From Ruminococcus sp. (GTDB lineage Bacteria > Bacillota > Clostridia > Oscillospirales > Ruminococcaceae): 44,543 nt of DNA. Shown here piece by piece: positions 40,682-44,543 of the stretch (its first letter is position 1; the number at the start of each line of letters is the position of its first letter). The notes beneath the pieces were generated by a model. It saw only the letters and a program-made list of their open reading frames with translations. It searched no databases and was not told where the DNA came from. The stretch covers positions 1 through 44,543 of the forward strand of contig JAGAJO010000015.1 of the NCBI GenBank assembly GCA_017626015.1, written 5' to 3'. A program made the position numbers and the translations under genes.

Positions 40682-41911
40682 ATGAACATAAAAATAACCC
40701 CTAAAAAGCTTTCGGGAACGGTAACGCCGCCGCCCTCTAAAAGCGTGGCGCACAGAATGATAATCGCGGCGGCTTTTGCGGAGGGTCAGTCGGTCATTAC
40801 AAATCTTTATCCCTCGGTGGATATCCTTGCCACTATCGGAGCAATGAAGTCGCTGGGAGCGGACATTGTTTTTGAAAACAATACCGCTGTAATAAATGGA
40901 TTTAAGAGCATTCCCGAAAAGGCAACGGTGGACTGCTGTGAATCGGGTTCCACAATGAGATTTTTAATTCCCGTTGCCTGTGCGCTGGGAGTGAACGCAA
41001 CCTTTATCGGCGGGGGAAAGCTCCCCCAGAGACCTATCACGCCCTTTCTGGAGGAATTTCCAAAGCACGGGATAACATTCGATTACCATAATACCATGCC
41101 TTTTTCAACCTTCGGTAAGCTTACCCCGGGGAAGTTCTGTATCAGCGGCTCGCTGTCCTCACAGTTTATAACTGGTCTTATGCTTGCTCTGCCGACTCTG
41201 GAGGGCGACAGCGAGATCATTCTTACGTCCGAGCTTAATTCAAAGCCCTATGTGGATATCACCGCAGGCTGTCTGAAAAATTTCGGCTGTGAGATCTCCG
41301 AGAGGTCGCATGGCTACTTCATAAAGGGCGGACAGAAGTTAAAGCCGTTTTCCGGCGCAGTCGAGGGGGATTATTCTCAGGCGGCGTTCTGGGAGGTGGC
41401 TCGTGCCCTCGGTTCGGATATAGATATTCAAGGCTTAAATGTAAATTCTTTTCAGGGAGATAAAAAAATCGTTGAAATTTGCAGGGAAATAGTGTATAAT
41501 GAAAATGGCGTATTAAATCCGTTCGAGATCGACTGCTCGGATATACCCGATCTTGTGCCGATACTTGCGGTGCTTGCAACGTTCTGCAACGGAAAAAGCC
41601 GTATAACCAATGTCGCAAGGCTGAGATTTAAGGAGTGTGACCGGCTTGCCGCTATGACCGACTGCCTTAACCGTGTCGGCGGAAGGGTCACGGAGTATGA
41701 GGACTGCCTGGAGATAGAGGGAGTTCCAAGCTTAAAGGGCGGAGAAATCCAGGGCTGCAACGATCACAGGATACCTATGGCAATGTCCGTTGCGGCGACA
41801 AGATGTGAAGCTCCGCTGACGATCATCGGTGCGGAGTGCGTGAGAAAGTCCTACCCAGATTTCTTCGAGGTCTACAGAAGTCTCGGCGGTATTGCAAAGG
41901 TCGTTGATTAA
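40682..41911 (+). CDS. aroA: 3-phosphoshikimate 1-carboxyvinyltransferase (EPSP synthase)
   Basis: The product is 409 residues, near the usual 420-430. PPPSKSVAHRMI near 16-27 holds the substrate Lys and Arg. ESGSTMRFLIPVA (about 87-99) and GGGKLPQRPI (about 109-118) line the active site, and DHRIPMAMSVAA near 361-372 is the closing block. The enzyme joins shikimate-3-phosphate and PEP, the sixth step of the pathway. The P-loop GSTMRF with no Gly-rich NAGTA/TR pattern places it outside class I. GGAGG lies 7 bp before the ATG. Confidence 0.95.
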   Translation: MNIKITPKKLSGTVTPPPSKSVAHRMIIAAAFAEGQSVITNLYPSVDILATIGAMKSLGADIVFENNTAVINGFKSIPEKATVDCCESGSTMRFLIPVACALGVNATFIGGGKLPQRPITPFLEEFPKHGITFDYHNTMPFSTFGKLTPGKFCISGSLSSQFITGLMLALPTLEGDSEIILTSELNSKPYVDITAGCLKNFGCEISERSHGYFIKGGQKLKPFSGAVEGDYSQAAFWEVARALGSDIDIQGLNVNSFQGDKKIVEICREIVYNENGVLNPFEIDCSDIPDLVPILAVLATFCNGKSRITNVARLRFKECDRLAAMTDCLNRVGGRVTEYEDCLEIEGVPSLKGGEIQGCNDHRIPMAMSVAATRCEAPLTIIGAECVRKSYPDFFEVYRSLGGIAKVVD

Positions 41912-41913
41912 CT

Positions 41914-42372
41914 ATGGATTATGTATCGTATATAAGAGGTTTTACCGGTCACAGCGAAATATTCCTGATGTGTGCGGGAGCGGTGATCGCCGACGATAAA
42001 GGCAGGGTGCTTTTGCAGAAGCGGGGCGATAACGGAAAATGGGGACTTCCCGGCGGAGTTATGGAGCTTGGCGAGTCCGCAGAGGAGACCGCCGTAAGGG
42101 AGACCTTTGAGGAAACGGGACTTACCGTGGAAGTTGGCGAGCTTATCGGTATCTACACGAAATATAAATGTGTGTATCCCAACGGAGATAAGGCTCAGCC
42201 TGTGCTTGCGGCGTTTACTGCCGAGATAAAGGGCGGCACTCTGAAATGCGACGGCGGGGAAACTCTCGACCTGCGTTTCTTTGCGGAGGACGAGCTGCCG
42301 GAAATGGCGTTTGTCCAGCAGCGGGATATCCTTGAGGACTATTTCAGCGGAAAAAGAGGCTGCTTCAGATAA
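41914..42372 (+). CDS. NUDIX hydrolase in the shikimate cluster
   Basis: The product is 152 residues. The Nudix box GGVMELGESAEETAVRETFE, then ETGL (about 46-69), is complete. PNGDKAQPVLAAFTAEIKGG follows, a pattern of MutT/ADP-ribose-type members. It begins 2 bp after the aroA stop with no ribosome site of its own nearer than AAAGG 11 bp upstream, so it relies on coupling. A link with aromatic synthesis is not known. It may remove damaged nucleotides or a pathway-related phosphate ester. Confidence 0.87.
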   Translation: MDYVSYIRGFTGHSEIFLMCAGAVIADDKGRVLLQKRGDNGKWGLPGGVMELGESAEETAVRETFEETGLTVEVGELIGIYTKYKCVYPNGDKAQPVLAAFTAEIKGGTLKCDGGETLDLRFFAEDELPEMAFVQQRDILEDYFSGKRGCFR

Positions 42373-42420
42373 CGGTCTGACGGAGATACTGAGGAGCGTT
42401 AATACAGTATAATAATTACG

Positions 42421-42438
42421 AGTACAATTATTTGTACT
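42421..42438 (+). promoter_or_regulatory. Hairpin/operator before aroC
   Basis: AGTACAA pairs with TTGTACT around TTAT, 17 bp before the aroC start, just before its ribosome site. A TATAAT at about 42409 upstream hints at an internal promoter. It may be an operator or a hairpin that limits translation. Confidence 0.45.
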
Positions 42439-42455
42439 TGATTGGAGGAAGTATA

Positions 42456-43547
42456 ATGTCATCAACTTGGAAAAATAATATCAGCTTCACCGTTTTCGGT
42501 GAGAGCCACGGCGCTGCGATAGGCGTCTGCATGGATAACGTTCCACCCGGAGAGACTATCGATATGGATAAAATATATGAATTTATGGCAAGGCGTGCGC
42601 CTAAAAAGGACGGGACCTCCACATTCAGAAGTGAAAAGGATATCCCGCAGATAATTTCGGGCTATCATAACGGAAAAACTACCGGAACGCCGCTTACCGC
42701 TATAATAGCCAATACCGATCAGCATTCGCAGGATTACTCAAATCTTTCAAGGCTTGCCAGACCCGGTCATGCTGACTATACCGGAGCGCTGAGGTACAGG
42801 GGCTTTAACGACGTCAGAGGCGGCGGACATTTTTCCGGCAGACTCACTGCGCCCCTTTGCTTTGCGGGAGCGGTAGCGGGGCAGATACTTGAAAAGCGCG
42901 GGATATATGTAGGAGCGCACATAAGCGAGATCCACGGAATAAAGGACAGATCCTTTGATCCCATAAATACCTCAAAGGACGATATACGGGAGCTGCGCAG
43001 CAAGGATTTCCCCGTAATTATAGATGTTCAGGGCAACGAGATGAAGAAGGAGATCCTCAGCGCAAGAAAAAATCAGGACAGCGTAGGCGGTATTATCGAA
43101 TGTATTGCCATAAATGTTCCTGCGGGGATAGGCTCGCCTATTTTTGACGGCCTTGAAAACTCTATTGCTCAGCTTATTTTCGGTATCCCGGCAGTCAAAG
43201 GTCTGGAATTCGGCGCAGGCTTTGACGCAGCCGGCATGACAGGCTCTGAAAACAACGATGAATTCTATGTTAACGACAGGGGAATAGTAGTCACAAAGAC
43301 CAACAATCACGGAGGTATCCTGGGAGGTATTTCCTCCGGTATGCCGATAACTCTGAAGGTCGCCGTAAAGCCTACGGCGTCAATCTCCAAGCCGCAGGAA
43401 ACGGTTGATTATTCCGCAATGAAGAATGAAACTCTGGTGATAAAGGGCAGACACGATCCCTGCATAGTTCCCAGGGCAGTGCCGTGCGTAGAGGCTGCCG
43501 TGAATCTCGCAGTTCTCAGTCATATGCTCGAATACCCAAATTTTTAG
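42456..43547 (+). CDS. aroC: Chorismate synthase
   Basis: The product is 363 residues. GESHGAAIGV near 14-23 is the first signature. RPGHADYTGALRYRGFNDVRGGGHFSGR (shown here in part) holds the FMN and phosphate residues, and GIVVTKTNNHGGILGG plus RHDPCIVPRAVPCVEA close the site. It converts EPSP to chorismate with reduced FMN, the last common step of the pathway. The ATG at 42456 has GGAGG 9 bp upstream; the open frame reaches back to 42432. It follows the NUDIX gene after 83 bp. Confidence 0.96.
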   Translation: MSSTWKNNISFTVFGESHGAAIGVCMDNVPPGETIDMDKIYEFMARRAPKKDGTSTFRSEKDIPQIISGYHNGKTTGTPLTAIIANTDQHSQDYSNLSRLARPGHADYTGALRYRGFNDVRGGGHFSGRLTAPLCFAGAVAGQILEKRGIYVGAHISEIHGIKDRSFDPINTSKDDIRELRSKDFPVIIDVQGNEMKKEILSARKNQDSVGGIIECIAINVPAGIGSPIFDGLENSIAQLIFGIPAVKGLEFGAGFDAAGMTGSENNDEFYVNDRGIVVTKTNNHGGILGGISSGMPITLKVAVKPTASISKPQETVDYSAMKNETLVIKGRHDPCIVPRAVPCVEAAVNLAVLSHMLEYPNF

Positions 43548-43576
43548 ACAGCTTTCCAAAGGAGGAGTGATAATCG

Positions 43577-44173
43577 GTGCAGAATCCCGAAGAGTTTATC
43601 TCCAGCGATATGAAAAACGTCACTGAGGTTTACAGGGTGCAGATACTGCTTGCTTATTTTTTAAATCAGATAAATCAGCTGTGTACCCCCAACCAGCTTA
43701 CTGAGATCGCAACGGGGGAGGGTATAGTCAATTATTTTGATTACACCGCCGCCGTGACGGCAATGCTTGAAAACGATACTCTGGAGCTTGCCGAAATTGA
43801 GGGTACGGAGTATTATCGTCTTACCGAAAAGGGAACTGCCGGGGCGGAGAATTTCAAAAAGCAGGTCCCCAAAAGCCTGCGTGACAAGATCTATGCGTCG
43901 GGGCTTCGTCTGTTTGCAAAGCTCAAAAACGAGCGTGATATAACCTTTGACATTACCAAAAGGGAAAAGGGATATAATGTACACTGCAAATGCTTTGACG
44001 GGGATATAGTGCTTATGGATATCAATTTGTTTGCTCCCGACGAGGATCAGGCGAATTATATCAAGTCGAAGATACAGATGAATCCCACAGATTTTTACTG
44101 CAAGGTAGTGGACTATATTATTGAGAATGAGGAGTATGTTCCCAGCGTGTCGGAGGATCCGACGCTTTTATAA
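43577..44173 (+). CDS. DUF4364-family protein
   Basis: The product is 198 residues, a Clostridia-specific family. A winged-helix-like N-terminal half (about 18-90; EVYRVQILLAYFLNQINQL, YRLTEKGTAG) is followed by a basic middle and an acidic tail. It has no catalytic motif and may act as a transcription factor. Start GTG at 43577 lies about 10 bp after GGAGGA. It comes 29 bp after aroC in the same direction and ends in a terminator, so it probably closes this operon. Confidence 0.8.
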   Translation: MQNPEEFISSDMKNVTEVYRVQILLAYFLNQINQLCTPNQLTEIATGEGIVNYFDYTAAVTAMLENDTLELAEIEGTEYYRLTEKGTAGAENFKKQVPKSLRDKIYASGLRLFAKLKNERDITFDITKREKGYNVHCKCFDGDIVLMDINLFAPDEDQANYIKSKIQMNPTDFYCKVVDYIIENEEYVPSVSEDPTLL

Positions 44174-44182
44174 ACAATTAAT

Positions 44183-44220
44183 GGCAGCGGATTTCGAATG
44201 AAAATTCCGCTGCTTTATTT
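44183..44220 (+). terminator. Terminator after the DUF4364 gene
   Basis: GCAGCGGA pairs with TCCGCTGC around an A-rich loop, followed by TTTATTTT. Confidence 0.8.
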
Positions 44221-44413
44221 TGCGGTATGTACAAATTTGAATGTATATGAAAGCCGGCCATACAAATTTATACATAGTTGCTGCGGTAATGGTTATATTA
44301 TGCTTATAAAGACGAAATTCAGCTTTGCTTAGTTTGCCTTTGAGCAAAAAGCACAAAAAAAGTCAACCAAAATAGGATAAATGACAAAAATCAACAAAAA
44401 GTAAAAAATGGGG

Positions 44414-44442
44414 TTGACAAATGCAAGTGAGGGTGATATAAT
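44414..44442 (+). promoter_or_regulatory. Upstream promoter of a probable rRNA operon (P1)
   Basis: A perfect TTGACA and TATAAT are 17 bp apart, behind an A-rich tract (44340-44410) that resembles an UP element. The transcript points out of the window. Confidence 0.75.
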
Positions 44443-44508
44443 AAATAAGCTGTTTCGAGAGGAGGCAGCGAAGTAGAGACATTCTGAAAAAAAGTTGAGA
44501 AAAAGTAC

Positions 44509-44537
44509 TTGACAAAAGGAGCAGGATGTGGTATACT
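44509..44537 (+). promoter_or_regulatory. Downstream promoter of a probable rRNA operon (P2)
   Basis: TTGACA (44509-44514) and TATACT (44532-44537) are 17 bp apart. The bases before it, GTTGAGAAAAAGTAC, are typical of Clostridia rRNA P2 promoters. The 95-bp spacing from P1 fits paired rRNA promoters. The first rRNA gene is expected to start some 100-300 bp right of the window. Confidence 0.75.
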
Positions 44538-44543
44538 GAACAA

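Overview
The window looks like a chromosome segment of an anaerobic, spore-forming gut Clostridia, probably Ruminococcus or a close relative in the Oscillospiraceae. The grounds are the germination protease gene gpr and an alpha/beta small acid-soluble spore protein, a secreted GH26 beta-mannanase, many TTGACA/TATAAT promoters, a T-box leader on ileS, a DUF4364 gene and Clostridia-type conjugative-element genes. The genus is an inference from gene content only.

Region 1 (1 to about 11,820) is one end of a Tn1549-like integrative conjugative element, read almost wholly on the minus strand. From its right edge it runs ParA, ParB, a lipoprotein, a 1,411-residue thioester/Cna_B adhesin, a 30-residue membrane peptide, four small element proteins and the N-terminal part of the giant helicase/methylase protein. 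The element is decaying. The helicase gene has an internal TGA stop and is cut by what looks like an IS66-type insertion. ParA has substitutions in both nucleotide-binding motifs. No relaxase, coupling protein or secretion gene is visible. An intact tnpV gene lies inside the dead helicase gene in another frame.

The right edge of the element is unusual. The 5' half of a tRNA gene with a CCT anticodon, still behind its own promoter, stops resembling a tRNA just after the anticodon. A complete tRNA-Arg(CCT) follows 64 bp further along the same transcript. The simplest reading is that the element entered a tRNA-Arg(CCT) gene at the anticodon and brought a replacement.

Region 2 (about 11,850-23,900) is chromosome: a NUDIX hydrolase, a GNAT acetyltransferase, tRNA-Arg(ACG), a GT2 glycosyltransferase, a GH26 mannanase with a good cre-like site, an inverted-repeat element filling the gap to rpsT, gpr, an orphan solute-binding lipoprotein, an HtrA protease, a DUF3343/cysteine-desulfurase pair and an orphan type IV pilin behind two consensus promoters.

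Region 3 (23,900-34,600) is mostly minus strand. It holds an SASP gene, then a five-gene operon (chain-length regulator, BY-kinase, class B sortase, a sortase substrate, LCP protein) that suggests surface-polymer assembly. An acetylesterase, a small membrane protein, an ABC-F protein with a degenerate second ATP site and a GT-C-like membrane protein follow.

Region 4 (34,700-44,543) is plus strand: a sirtuin, T-box-controlled ileS, then aroB, a small membrane protein, aroA, a NUDIX hydrolase, aroC and a DUF4364 gene. The window ends in two tandem consensus promoters that resemble an rRNA operon control region. No rRNA gene itself is inside.
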